Assembly (NCBI RefSeq): GCF_023898315.1
Contig: NC_064622.1
Coordinates: forward strand, 178,766,178 to 178,830,177
From: Schistocerca nitens
Lineage: Eukaryota > Arthropoda > Insecta > Orthoptera > Acrididae
Reading direction: 5' to 3'
Length of the DNA stretch: 64,000 bases
Made by a program: the position numbers and the translations under genes. The notes under the pieces are model-generated. The model saw only the letters and a list, made by a program, of their open reading frames with translations. It ran no database searches and was not told the DNA's origin. Of this stretch, positions 45,747 through 57,277 are shown in pieces (position 1 is the stretch's first letter; every line of letters begins with the position of its first letter).

Positions 45747-46574
45747 CTAAAAGATCATCCTGTACATGACAGAGGTGAAGTTGATTTTGATGGCGGCGCT
45801 GCAAGCCATCTGGACCTGAAATAACATACATGCAAGTGTCAAGTCGGTGTACTGTTTCACCTCGCGCCCACCTTCTTCTGCCACTAAAAACCCTGTAAAA
45901 GACAATATCATGCGGCATGAAGCGATACTAGCGCCCTTCCTTCGGCTCCAGCTGTCGAGGAGGGTGGAGCAGTGTGCGATGCCGGCGGCCGTGAACAATT
46001 GCGCCGGCGATGGTCCATCTCGTGGGCGCGAACGATATGAGGCGAGAAACAGTTGCAGTGCCTGATCTCTGGTGTGTGCAGAGTGAAGTTTGGCCATCTG
46101 CTGCTTGAAGGTATTGACAAAACGTTCCGCTTCGCCGTTTGACTGTGGATGGAACGGTGCACTAGTTAGATGCTGTATGGCATTGCGTTCACAGAATGTT
46201 TCAAATTCATTTGACATGAACTGAGGTGCGTTGTCTGACACTATTACTTCAGGTAAACCTTCGAGGCAAAAAATCGATCACATCGGAATTGTGCTACGTG
46301 ACGTTGTCGAGTTCATTGGCACAGCAGAAGGAAACTTCCTATACGAGTCAACCACAATAAACCACCGAGTGTTCCAAAAAGGTCCCGCGAAGTCCATGTG
46401 CACACGTTGCCATGGTAATTGCGACTTAGGCCAAGCAGAGAATTTTTGTGGCGGAGCAGACTGATTTTCCGCACATGCGTGACACTGCGACATCAACTGT
46501 TCTATTTGGGCGTCCATACCCTGCCAAGTACAGTGCCGACGTGCTAACTGTTTCGTATGAACAATCCTCCAGTG
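45747..46574 (-). pseudogene. gypsy integrase, core and C-terminal part
   Basis: From 46574 down: the zinc-binding domain remainder with SQCHACAENQSAPP, then the catalytic core with the first Asp in HMDFAGPF, the second in SDNAPQF and the Glu in SNGEAERF. My count gives the DD35E spacing. A gap in frame falls near 46250. The C-terminal side has ISGPDGLQRRHQNQLH and then a proline-rich tail (about 45870-45450). The N-terminal half of the zinc-binding domain is on the other side of the hAT insertion (about 52842-52900). Confidence 0.86.
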
Positions 46575-48041
46575 CCGAGGTCGGCAACCTGCGGCTCGCG
46601 AGCCTCATGCGGCTCTTTGGATGTGAAACTGCGGCTCTTCAGTTCCATACGCAGATATCATTTATTTTATGAGAAAAGAGTTTTTTAGTCGTTCTGAGTC
46701 GATTAACGAGGATTAGGCACAATTTCTATCCCTCACAATCAGCCCATTGTTCTCGCTTTTCACCGCACCCCTCCCCCATGACACTCGTCACTGTCGCACC
46801 GCGATAAGCACATTCTGAGTTCTGACGAGTCCGTTCATGGCAGTCGGCGATCACCGCACACGGGAGGCGACCACAGAGTGAGACAAACAGTGTTTCGTGT
46901 CTGATTTATTCATTTTAATAATTCAATTATTGGAGAATTATTTATTCTGTCAAGGTGAGTATTTTTAATTGGGAAACATCGATGTAAAATGTTTTTTGAT
47001 AGATTATATTTTAAAGCCCAGTTTTTCGTATCCATTTACATAGGTATTCGTTGACATGGCAAATAATTGCAAAACTTATCATCTGCTGTTTTGGATACCT
47101 GAATAATGATTTTAAAAATTCTTTTCACAGCTTCACCGTAAGCATGGCACCTACAAAAAAAAAGAGAAAGAAAAGAAAAGGAGAGAGAGAAACTGAAGAA
47201 GAGCATCGAGAATTCAATCGGGATTAGAAGGAGTCGTTCGCTTTCATATGCAACTCAGATAGCCTTCCGATTTGTCTCACTTGCCACGAAAAACTCGCAC
47301 ACAATAACAAATCAAATTTAGAGAGATACTTCACTACAAAACATACACAGTTTGCTAGTAAATATCCAGCCGGCGAAGAACGAAAAAAAGGCCGTCGACG
47401 AGCTCCAGAAACAAGTACAGCACTCAAGTTCATGTTAAGTAACTGGACGCAATCTACAAGTAATGTTAATCTGGCAAGCTTCGTGGTATCACTAGAAACT
47501 GCAAAAAAGGCAAATCCTTCACAGATGGTAAGTATGTCAAAGATTGCTTCATATGTGCATCTGAAGAACTATTTTGTGATTTCAAAAACAAACCAGAAAT
47601 CTTGAAAAAAATCAACGATCTGCCACTATCCGTTAAAACCGTTTATTTATTTTATTTATTTAATTATTGTTCTGTGGGACCAAATTAAGTAGAAGTCTCC
47701 ATGGTCATGGATGAGTCAATACATGAAATTATAACACGATAGTAGAAACAGATAAAATGAATATAAGTAACATACTCAGGTGACAATTCGTAAGTTTAAA
47801 TAAAGAAAATCAACAATGTAACACTGAAATTTGCTTAATTTTTCAGCTCTTCTAGGAGCTCCTCGACAAAATAGAAGGAGTGAGCCATGAGGAAACTCTT
47901 CAGTTTAGACTTAAAAGTATTTGGGCTACCGCTAAGATTTTTGAGTTCTTGTGGCAGCTTATTGAAAATGGATGCAGCAGAATACTGCACTCCTTTCTGC
48001 ACAGTAGTCAAGGAAGTGCATTCCACATGCAGATTTGATTT

Positions 48042-49617
48042 CTACCTAGTATTAACTGAGTGAAAGCTGCTAACTCTTGGGAATAAGCTAATATTGCTAA
48101 CAACAAACGACATTAAAGAAAATGTATACTGTGAGGGCAATGTCAGAATTCCCAGACTATTGAATAGGGGTCGACAAGAGGTTCTCGAACATACACCACA
48201 CATAGCTTGAACAGCCCATTTTTGAGCCAAAAATACCCTTTTTGAATCAGAAGAATCACCCCAAAAAGTAATACCATATGACATAAGCATATGAAAATAT
48301 GCGAAGTAGACTACTTTTCGTGTTGAACTGTCACTTATTTGAGATACTGTTCTAATGGTAAATAAAGCAGCATTTAGTTTCTGAACAAGATTCTGAACAT
48401 GGGCTTTCCACAACAGCTTACTACCTACCCGAACGGCTAGGAACTTGAACTGTTCCGTCTCGCTTATAATATGCCCATTCTGTCTGATCAAAATATCGGT
48501 TCTTGTTGAATTGTGAGTTAGAAACTGTAAAAACTGAGTCTTACCGTGATTTAGCATCAAATTATTTTCCACAAGCCACGAACTTAATCATGAATTACAT
48601 TATTTGATACTGTTTCAATATTACACACAAGATCCTTCACTACCAAGCTGGTGTCATCAGCAAACAGAAATATTTTTGAATCACCTGTAATACTAGAAGG
48701 CATATCATTTATATAAATAAGAAACAGCAGTGGCCCCAGTACCAACCCTTGGGGAACGCCCCACTTAACAGTGCCCCATTGGGACTGAACATCACTACCA
48801 CTCTCAATATTGAGGAGAATTACCTTCTGATTTCTGTTCTTAAAGTAAGAGACGAACCAATTGTAAGCTACTCCCCTTACTCCACAATGGTCCAACTACT
48901 GCAGTAATATTTTGTGGTCAACACAGTCTAAAGCCTTCGTTACATCAAAGAAAACACCTAGCGTTCGCAACGTTTTATTTAATCCGTCCAAAACCTCACA
49001 GAGAAAAGAGAATATAGCATTTTTAGTTGTTAAACCATTTCTAAAACCAAACTGTACATTTGACAGCAAATTATGTGAATTTAAATGCTCCAGTAACCTT
49101 GTATATATAGCCGGCCGAAGTGGCCGTGTGGTTAAAGGCGCTGCAGTCTGGAACCGCAAGACCGCTACGGTCGCAGGTTCGAATCCTGCCTCGGGCATGG
49201 ATATTTGTGATGTCCTTAGGTTAGTTAGGTTTAACTAGTTCTAAGTTCTAGGGGACTAATGACCTCAGCAGTTGAGTCCCATAGTGCTCAGAGCCACTTG
49301 AACCATTTGAACCTTGTATATACAACCCTCTCGATAACTTTAGCAAACACCGATGGCATAGAAATACGTCTATAATTGTCAACATTATTCCTGTCTCCCT
49401 TTTTATAAAGTGGCTTCACTAACGAGTACTTTTTTCGGTCAGGAAACCGACCACTCCTAAAGGAAAAGTTACAGATATGGCTGAGAACTGGGCTAACATA
49501 CATAGAACAATACTTCAGTATTCTGCTAGATACCCCGTCATATACATGAGAGATCTTGGTCTTTAGTGATTTAATTATTAACTCAATCTCCCTCTTGTCA
49601 GTATCATGGAGGAGCAT
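48042..49617 (-). pseudogene. LINE reverse transcriptase (nested LINE)
   Basis: Pieces 49617-49310, then after the SINE about 49107-48896, 48895-48584 and 48572-48042. Motifs in order: KSLKTKISHVYDGVSSRIL, PLYKKGDRNN, NVQFGFRNGLTT, FFDVTKALDCVDHKILL, VPQGLVLGPLLFLIYINDM, FADDTSLVV and LMLNHGKTQFL. Both palm aspartates are present. Breaks are a stop at about 48896, a small gap at 48580 and the SINE. Otherwise it is the best preserved LINE RT in the window. Confidence 0.86.
49108..49309 (+). repeat. SINE family B, nested in LINE RT
   Basis: Complete copy with head GCCGGCCGAAGTGGCC and B box GGTTCGAATCC. Perfect 13-bp duplication AACCTTGTATATA at 49095-49107 and 49310-49322. Confidence 0.95.
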
Positions 49618-50353
49618 TTCAGGTAACAGTCACGGAACACTTGTTTCTACAAGCGCTATATGATTCCCTGTTGGGACTAGGTTTCTATTTAGTTCACCTG
49701 CTATATTCAGAAAGTGATTATTAAATACTGTACATATATGCGACTTGTCAGTAACACGGACATTCCCACTATGCACTGATTCCATATCCTCGACCTGTCT
49801 CTGCAGACCAGCCACTTCCTTTACGACTGACCATATGTTTTTATTTTTATCCTGAGACTTAGCTATTCTATCTGCATACCATGTACTTTTTGCCTTCCTA
49901 ATAACTTTTTTAAGCACCTTACAATACTGTTTGTAATGGGCTGCTGCATTTAGATTTTGACTATTGCTAACGTTTTGATATAACTGCCACTTTGTTCTAC
50001 AGGATATTCTTATCCCTCTAGTCAGCCACCCAGGCTGCCTGTTTGCGCTAGTACCCTGTTTTGAACGTTCTAACGGAAAGCAACTTTCAAAGAGCACGAG
50101 AAAAGTCTTGAGGAAAGCATTACATTTATCGTCTACTGTATCAGCACTATAAACATCTTGCCACCCTTGTTCCTTGATAAGGTTTTCTCTGCAGCAACTG
50201 GATCAGCTTTCCTAAAAAGTTGATAACTATATTTAACATGTGTTGCAGCACAAAAATCTTTTAGATTTAAAATTTATGCATGATTTGAAAGGCCATTCAC
50301 CTTTTTGCTATCAGAATGCCCTTCTAGTAATGAGGAATGAACAAAAATGTTGT

Positions 50354-50830
50354 CTATGGTTGCACTCTGGTTGGAAAGAATACGGTTTGCATAAGATTAT
50401 ATGAATTAAGGAGGTCTACCAGCATCCTTTTCCTTGGTTTAGCTCCACTATATTTAACCACACCTGCACAACATTCAAACACCTTTTCAGTACAGTACTT
50501 TGAAACATCAATTGACTCAAATGGGATACCGTTTTTCACATACATGGCTACTCCCCCACACCACAAAGAGCTCCTATAAAAGCTGCCAGCCAACCTGTAT
50601 CCTGGTAAAGGAAGCCTCTGAATTATCTCGTTATTTAAGAAGTGTTCAGATATACCAATAATTTCAGAGTCAACATCTATAAGCAGTTCACTAATTTTAT
50701 CTCTAATACCTTGTATATTTTGATGAAATATACTAATTCCCTCATTAATCGGATACCTAAGCTTTGTCGAAAGTGGTTTCGTTGTTAGAGAGACTTCCCT
50801 TAAGCAGGAATACCTATCAGCTGACTTCAA
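50354..50830 (-). pseudogene. LINE endonuclease domain (nested LINE)
   Basis: An open 158-codon frame: FHQNIQGIRDKISEL near residue 36, IIGISEHFLNNEII (the E-H-F variant of the usual ETW motif), GGVAMYVKNGIPF. It then ends early at VFFPTRVQP, in the place where this family's T-R-V motif lies. Downstream endonuclease motifs were lost by deletion or frameshift. It would nick the target for RT priming. Confidence 0.82.
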
Positions 50831-51149
50831 TCTAAAAAAGGTACAGTTCTAACACCCACTACTACGGGAATTTTCCCATGAGTGATCCCACCACAAGATA
50901 GAATAAGTAAAATGTCTTCAAATTTAACACATTTGTTGGTGGAAGACATTCAACTGGTTTCTGCCTTATCGCTTGCTATCGATGAGTCTTGCGACATAAA
51001 AGACACGGCACAAGTTGCCCTTTTTGTGAGGTATATGTCTTCCCAAGGCCCAAAAGAACCACTTGTAGGACTTCTACCGCTTTTGGGACAAACTAGAGGG
51101 GAAGACATAGCGAGTGCAGTGCAGAAATGCCTCGACGATAATAAGATCG

Positions 51150-51342
51150 CCGGCCGAAGTGGCCGTGCGGTTATAGGCGCTACAGTTTGGAGCCGAGCGA
51201 CCGCTACGGTCGCAGGTTCGAATCCTGCCTCGGGCATGGGTGTGTGTGATGTCCTTAGGTTAGTTATGTTTAATTAGTTCTAAGTTCTAGGCGACTGATG
51301 ACCTCAGAAGTTAAGTCGCACAGTGCTCAGAGCCATTTTTTT
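51150..51342 (+). repeat. SINE family B, nested in hAT transposase
   Basis: Complete copy. Perfect 13-bp duplication GATAATAAGATCG at 51137-51149 and 51343-51355, which splits the transposase after LDDNKI. Confidence 0.95.
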
Positions 51343-52841
51343 GATAATAAGATCGATTCAAATAAAATCGTTTCAATCGCAACTGATGCATCCAGAAGTA
51401 TGACAGGAAAAAATAAGGAGACAACAACGATTCTTCAGAGCAGAATAAACCACGAAATTCTTACGTTTCAGTGCATAATACATCAAGAAGCGCTTTGAGT
51501 GCAAACATTTCCGGCCGAAATAGTTGAGGTCATGAATTTGAAATCAAGATTGTTAACAGCATCTTGTCAAAAGCACTCTACCATCGTCAGTTTAAAGAAT
51601 TCTTAAACGGAATAGAGACTCAGTATTCTGACCTCCTCCTTCACAATAAAGTTTGATGGCTTTCCAATGGTAAGGTGTTGAAACGTTTTGCTTTGTGCTT
51701 GAAGTAAATACATTCCTCAATGAAAAAGGCATTAATCACCCTGAATTAGAGAACAGCGAATGGCTGCAAAACGTTTTCCCTTATGGTGGATATGACGGCG
51801 AAATTAAATGAGCTGAATCTAAAACTGCAAGGAAAGGGAAACCCAGCCTATGTGTTGGTAGAAGAATTGGTTTGTTTCGAAGAAATATTAATTATTTTTG
51901 CAGAAGATATTCAGAGCGGTAAATTACTTCATTTTCAGTTTCTAAAGCAATATCGCGATAAAACCAGTGCAACTGTTGACTAGAGCTACTCCAGCACAGT
52001 TATTAAAAAATGAAAGATGAATTTGCTGACAGATTTCAGCAATTCAAAGCCAACAAATCCACTCTAGCATTCATAGTAAATCCTCTCAACACAAATAGTA
52101 AAGGTATCCACATTACGCCACTTGGAGTTGATAGTGGATGTCTAGAAATGCAATTGATCGATTTAAAAAGTAAAGCTTTGTGGAGTGGAAAATTCACAGA
52201 GTTAAAAAGCAAATTAGAAGAGTTGGAAGTCCAGAAATGTATGTACGTAACACAACAAAAGTGGACAGCTTTATAAGAAATGCCGCTAGTTGAGGCACTT
52301 ATATTCTTCCAGATTGCTGCAGTGAGGTGAAGAAGTTGGCATTTGTAGTGCTGACTATCTTTGGATCGACTATTCGTGTGAGTAAGCGTTCTCTTGCATG
52401 AATATAATTTTATCTTTTTTTTATTTTTAAGCACATATTACATTGTTTAGTAAAGTTCAAATTTTCTACTTGAATAACCATGCAATCCATCGCCCCCATT
52501 GAATTTGTTTACTCAATTGTTTGTTATTGAAGTACAAGTTAGTGTTGTAAGTGAATGTTTAATTTTTTTAATATTTAACTTGAATAATAAGTGATCATGT
52601 AATAATACCATATATATTTTATCTAATTTGTTGTGAAAAACACTACTTATAGTATATGAATAAATATATATTTTCCTTATGAATGAATAGATTAGTTTTT
52701 TTCGTCAAAAAACTTTATTTTTGCAAGTACTATTTATTGTTGACAAGAAAAATTTTTGTTAGTCTTTAAGAACTTTGAAATTTTATAAACTGTAATATCT
52801 GATTCTTCCGACTCAAAAGATTACCGACCCCTGCCCCAGTG

Positions 52842-54850
52842 TCCTTGGTGAAGTAACTGCAACACTTCTTTTCGCAAAGCTTTAGGGATCAACACTTGTG
52901 ACTATCCACTGTCATTTTGAACGAGAATCACACCTTTCTGTACAACGAGGCTATGTCAACGTGCAAAGTATCGGCGCACTACAGAGTTCTATATGCTATT
53001 CAAGGAACGAAGCCAACATGTGCAAATATATTTTAGCAAAATGTTCAAATCTGAATCAGCTTCCATGGCCTGTGCAATTTTCTTATAGTTCAACGGAAAA
53101 GACTGAAGCAATTCGGAATCCTGTGCATCGATGTGACAACAAGATGCAACAGATGCGTCAAAGTCTGTATCAGGGCCAATCGGAAGACGCGAAAGTGCGT
53201 TCACATTACCATGTTCAGCTGAAGGATGATACATAATCTTGTACTGGTATTGAGACAACAACAAAGCTCATCTTTGCAACTTTTGGGCAGTTCGTACAGG
53301 AAGCGGTTACGTCGGATGAAACAAGGATTGCAAAGGCTTGTGATCCGTTACTAAGTAGAATTTTCTGCCTTACAAATAGTGGTGAAATTTGGGGACACAA
53401 TACATAATAACCAAAGCCTCCTTTTCAGTTTGTGAATACACTGAGCTTTGGACAACACTTCTGATGCGAAAGCGATAGGCCTGTCTTTATCACCAATTCT
53501 TTGCGAAAGCACTGCACCGATTTCATGAGAGGAAGCATCAACTTGCAATACAACTGGCTTGTCCAGATCAAAGTGAACTAAGAATCGATCACTGACCAAC
53601 GCTTCTTTCAGTTTTTGAAAAGCTACTTTGCACTCATCTGTCCAAACAAAGGGGACATTCTTGCGATGCAAGAGATGCAATGGAGCTGCGGTTTGTGCAT
53701 CATTCGGTATGAACCGAATATAATACTTCATTTTCCCTAAAACTGACTGCAATTCTGTGACGTTGCGAGAGACTGGCAAATCTCTTATGGCTAACAAATG
53801 CGACTGAAGAAGATGTACACCTTGAATGTTTATGACATGACCAAGATATTGCCACTCAGATTTTAAAAAATCACACTTGTCCAGTCTACACTTTAGTCCT
53901 GCATTAGATAAAACACGAAACAATGCATGTAAATTTGCAATATGTTCTTCAGGTGTATGACCTACTACTACAATGTCGTCCAAATAGTTCGTAGAGTTTA
54001 GTACATGTGCAGTCAGCTGTTCTAAATATCGTGTAGCAGTACTGCCAAAAGGCAAACGCAAATATTTAAACAAGCCCAAATGAGCGTTTACTACACACAC
54101 TTTATTCTTCATTGAGCGGTATTTGAAGATATGCTTTGCGCAAATCAGTTTTTGAAAAGTAGCGTCCACCGCCTAATTTCTCCACGAGATCCTGTGTGCG
54201 TGGCAATTGATAAGTGGTAATGACAGTTTGTGGGTTGACTGTAGACAAAAAGGCAACACAGAGGCGAATGAGACCTGAAGGTTTGGGGAGCAAAACCAGT
54301 GGACTTGGCCATTGACTAGCTGATGTGGGGTCAGTAACTCCGCTATCTTGCAATTCTTTAAGTTCAGCGGTGATTTACTTTGTCCCGTAATGCAATGGGA
54401 ACAGTACTGGCTCGGCGAAAGTTTGGCTGAGCATTGTCTTTCAGTGTAATATGTGCAACAAAATTGTTAGCCTTGCGTAAACCTTCAGAAAAGAGTTCTG
54501 GGAAGTCTTGGAGCAAGCTAGCTATACTGTCTATTGCACTGAATGCAGAAACAGACAATACATTGTCCTGAATGTCAAAGCCAAACAAATCAAAAGAATC
54601 AAGACCAAATATGTTCTCACAATCGCCTGATAGTAACACAGTAAAAGTCACTGTTCGCATGTGTAGCGATACATGGCAGGCAAAGTACATGTTCTGAGAA
54701 TAGGAATGTCTTGTTCATTATGAGTCGTCAGTTGCGTGATAGTTTTAGACAGGCGTGGGGAGCCTAACAATTCACATGTGTGATGATTTAGCAATGTGAC
54801 AGAGGCACCCGTGTCCTACTGAAATTTCACATTGAACAAAAAGTTTGTTT
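52842..54850 (-). pseudogene. gypsy pol: protease, reverse transcriptase, RNase H
   Basis: Minus strand. The protease has DTGASVTLLN at about 54815-54786, directly preceded by an in-frame TAG. RT begins near 54480; further blocks are SPLVLLPKPSG and FSKTDLRKAYLQIPL (54353-54102), LGLFKYLRLPFG, and the palm block YLDDIVVVGH (about 54000-53960). The RT thumb and connection follow (YLGHVINIQGVHL). RNase H has VLQVDASSHEIGAVLSQ (about 53560-53500). A tail with NALSRLP leads to the first part of the integrase zinc-binding domain, ending at the hAT insertion (52841). Frames shift at about 54360, 54110 and 53370. Confidence 0.88.
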
Positions 54851-54949
54851 CACTGGCGAATCACTGTAGAAACTGCACACTTGCCTGTTGCAGACTTTGA
54901 GTATATGGTATTAATGACAGGGGCCTTGCCACTAGAGTTTTGTGAGTGG

Positions 54950-55560
54950 ACCGAATTCTTATGTTTGTTCCTTTGCAAACATACAGGTTGCACATGTCCT
55001 GTCCTACCACAAGTGTAACACTGAGCTTGTCAGGAGGGCCAGCCTTGGCGTTAGTGCCGCGAATAACACCAAGAGCAAGACTTAATACTGTTCGCCTGTG
55101 TAGCCGCCTGTTTAGTGAACTGCTTATGCAGCGAGGAACGTTCTTTACTCAGCGTGGCTAGCGCAAGCCGCCGGTACAGAATGGGGCGATTGCAAGCAAG
55201 CTGGCTACTCAAATGTATGACCCGACAAGACACTGGAATCGTACTGATCTAGTATTTGCACTACCTGTTGATAGGATGGCTCAGACTGTTTCAAAATCTG
55301 TTCTCTGAGTTTGACATCAGTACCCGATCACATAACGCAACATAACATCTGAATGTAAAGCATCGCAAGCACATTTGAATTTGCATTTCCTTTCATTCCC
55401 TGCAAATCTGTTACCCATATATGATAAGTATGTTCTGACAGTTTTTTGCAATTAAAGAATTAATACCTAGTTACTACACACTCACTTGTTAGTCATAGTA
55501 CTTAGTTAGCGAAGCAATAATCTGGTCATAACTAAGTTCACTCAGAGTGAATTAAGAAAG
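54950..55560 (-). pseudogene. gypsy gag, C-terminal half with zinc knuckle
   Basis: Minus strand: gag text with ELSYDQIIASLTKYYD (about 55560-55500), HIWVTDLQGM, LREQILKQSEPSYQQVVQIL (about 55310-55250), then a nucleocapsid knuckle CYTCGRTGHVQPVC, a clean C-x2-C-x4-H-x4-C, at about 55020-54979. Several stops. In the intact element it would package RNA; this copy cannot. Confidence 0.84.
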
Positions 55561-56166
55561 GGTTTCTGAATTCATCTGAACACCGCACTTTGAAACGCTT
55601 CTAGCTAGTAGTTATAAATATTTTTTTTTTACCCATTGTAATCTGTCGCAGCCATGGTCCTGGATTCTTAGACAACGACTGTGAAATAAACTGAAAATTC
55701 CAGTGAATATTTAATCAAGTATTTTGTTTATTGCAATTTCGAAAAATCCAACCTCCCTTTACAAAAATTCAAATAATTTTGTAACATACTTACAATAATC
55801 AAATGAATCTTGCTAAACAAGCTGCATGCTTTCTGTACAACGTCACACAAAGTACTGCCTCCCCATGCCAACATAGCTCCCACTATTTATATAATCGTTA
55901 ACAATCTACTGTATTGTTGTACATGCTTTTTAAAATAAATATCAAACAAAATTAGTTTCTCCAAATTAGTACAGTATTTCATAAATTACATTGCCTCTTA
56001 TATACGAGGGCGGTTCAGAAAGTAACCTCCGATTGGTCATAGTGCGGGTTGTGGGGGGAGTAGCGACGCCATCTGTGCGTTCACGCACTCAACAGGTCAG
56101 TCAGCATCAAGCCGTGGTCGAGTGAACGTCGTACCTGCACTAGTTTAGTTTTTGTGGCAGTTTGAA

Positions 56167-57240
56167 ATGTGTGCTGCAATAGAAAACCCCGCCAAATGTG
56201 AAGTGCGTGCTGTCATAAGGTTTTTTACAGCCAAAGGATATTCTGCAGCAGCTATTCGTCGTGAGCTTTGTGCCGTGTACGGACCAAGAGTTATGAGTGA
56301 AGGAGTTGTCCGTGAATGGGTACGTTTATTTAAAAGTGGACGAGAAAACGTTCATGATGAAGAGAGGAGTGGTAGACCATCATTGGTGACTGACGAACTC
56401 GTTCAGACAGTTGATGCAAAAGTTCGTGAAAATCGACGTTTCTCAATGTCGGAGTTGTCTACTGGTTTTCCACAGATTTCTAAGACTCTCTTGTACGAGA
56501 TAGTGACAGCAAGATTGGGTTACCGTAAGTTCTGTGCACGATGGGTGCCCAAAATTCTTACCGACCACCACAAAACTCAAAGAATGGCCTCTGCATTAGA
56601 CTTTCTGTCACGTTATGAGGACGAAGGAGAACCATTGTTAAACAGAATCGTGACCGGTGACGAAACCTGGATTAAGTACGTGAACCCTGAGACAAAAGAA
56701 CAATCAAAGATGTGGGCACATTCAAATTCGCCTACCAAACCAAGAAAAGCCTCGCAAGATTTTTCTGCCAGAAAACTGATGGCAACGGTGTTTTGGGATG
56801 CCAAAGGGGTGTTGTTGGTTGAATTCATGGAACGTGGTACGACCATTAATCAAGACGTGTACTGTGAAACAATAAAACAGTTACGACGGGCTATACAGAA
56901 CAAACGCCGTGGTATGCTGACTTCCGGTATCGTTTTTTTGCACGATAACGCCCGTCCTCACTCTGCTCGCAGAACAACGGCCCTTCTTGAGTCCTTCAAG
57001 TGGGACGTTATCAACCATCCACCTTACAGCCCAGACCTGGCGCCAAGTGATTATCACCTCTTCATGCATTTGAAGAAATGGCTCGGGTCACAGCGGTTTG
57101 ATGACGACGAAGAGCTCAAAGATGCGGTCACAGGCTGGCTCCAGGCACAAGCGGGTGATTTTTATGCAGAAGGAATTTCAAAGCTTGTGAAGAGATACGA
57201 TAAGTGCCTCAATCGCTATGGAGACTATGTAGATAAATAG
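56167..57240 (+). CDS. mariner transposase, intact (357 aa)
   Basis: The ATG at 56167 (MCAAIENPAKCEVRAV) is the first true start; the frame upstream has only TTG. The N-terminal half has two helix-turn-helix modules (AVIRFFTAKGYSAAAIRREL; FSMSELSTGFPQISKTLLYE), with the WVPKILTD linker motif. The catalytic domain has TGDETWIKY, FLHDNARPH and YSPDLAPSDYHLF, with 34 residues between the last two Asp, i.e. DD34D. No stops or frameshifts. The usual YSPDLAP block is complete. It cuts and pastes the element at TA. The stop precedes the nested Tc1-like element by 37 bp, so that insertion lies in the 3' untranslated part and need not affect the protein. Confidence 0.93.
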   Translation: MCAAIENPAKCEVRAVIRFFTAKGYSAAAIRRELCAVYGPRVMSEGVVREWVRLFKSGRENVHDEERSGRPSLVTDELVQTVDAKVRENRRFSMSELSTGFPQISKTLLYEIVTARLGYRKFCARWVPKILTDHHKTQRMASALDFLSRYEDEGEPLLNRIVTGDETWIKYVNPETKEQSKMWAHSNSPTKPRKASQDFSARKLMATVFWDAKGVLLVEFMERGTTINQDVYCETIKQLRRAIQNKRRGMLTSGIVFLHDNARPHSARRTTALLESFKWDVINHPPYSPDLAPSDYHLFMHLKKWLGSQRFDDDEELKDAVTGWLQAQAGDFYAEGISKLVKRYDKCLNRYGDYVDK

Positions 57241-57277
57241 TGCAAAGATGTAGTTGTAAGATGTATATATTAAAATA

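Larger units (their letters stand above)
47640..50882 (-). mobile_element. LINE inside the hAT element
   Basis: On the minus strand from about 50882 down to a TAAA-repeat tail at 47640-47664: endonuclease (50830-50354; IFHQNIQGIRDKI, GISEHFL), linker (50097-49630), RT fingers (49617-49320; VKPLYKKGDRNNVDNYR), palm with DCVDHKILL and FADDTSLVV (about 48680), and the thumb and tail (48572-47835; KLFLAVRV-like and FNKLPQELK). Large segments stay open, so it is fairly young. A SINE splits the RT at 49108-49309. I could not define a target duplication, so the edges are approximate. Clade probably CR1/Jockey-like. Confidence 0.86.
47144..52276 (+). pseudogene. hAT transposase (GTF2IRD2/ZBED-like), broken
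   Basis: The ATG at 47144 begins a lysine-rich N-terminus. A BED-type zinc-finger region follows (ICLTCHEKL, then LERYFTTKH), preceded by an in-frame TAG. Further on are the RAPETSTALKFM segment, and NDLPLSVKT, where a LINE intervenes (about 47640-50882). After it come [24 protein letters not shown] (with a catalytic-type Asp), a SINE, IVSIATDASRSMTGKN and IIHQEAL. The last open part (52010-52276) has DEFADRFQQF, near the dimerisation end of such proteins. Stops and frameshifts between 51500 and 52000 make it inactive. Confidence 0.84.
46575..52833 (+). mobile_element. hAT transposon inserted in the gypsy integrase
   Basis: The left end CCGAGGTCGGCAACC and right end GATTACCGACCCCTG are inverted repeats of the CAGGGGTCGGCAACC type. 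The 8-bp duplication is CTCCAGTG (46567-46574) and CCCCAGTG (52834-52841), one mismatch. The left subterminal region, rich in GCGGCTC, is typical of one hAT group. Without the LINE and SINE inside it would be about 2.8 kb, a usual autonomous hAT size. Confidence 0.92.

Noticed and set aside
45214-45918. 234-codon proline/serine-rich frame as a possible host gene
   Set aside because: It is continuous with the integrase C-terminal region and polypurine tract of the gypsy element.
49108-49200. tRNA-like sequences with A and B boxes
   Set aside because: All occur as the heads of longer SINEs with target duplications, and the arms do not preserve a proper tRNA cloverleaf.
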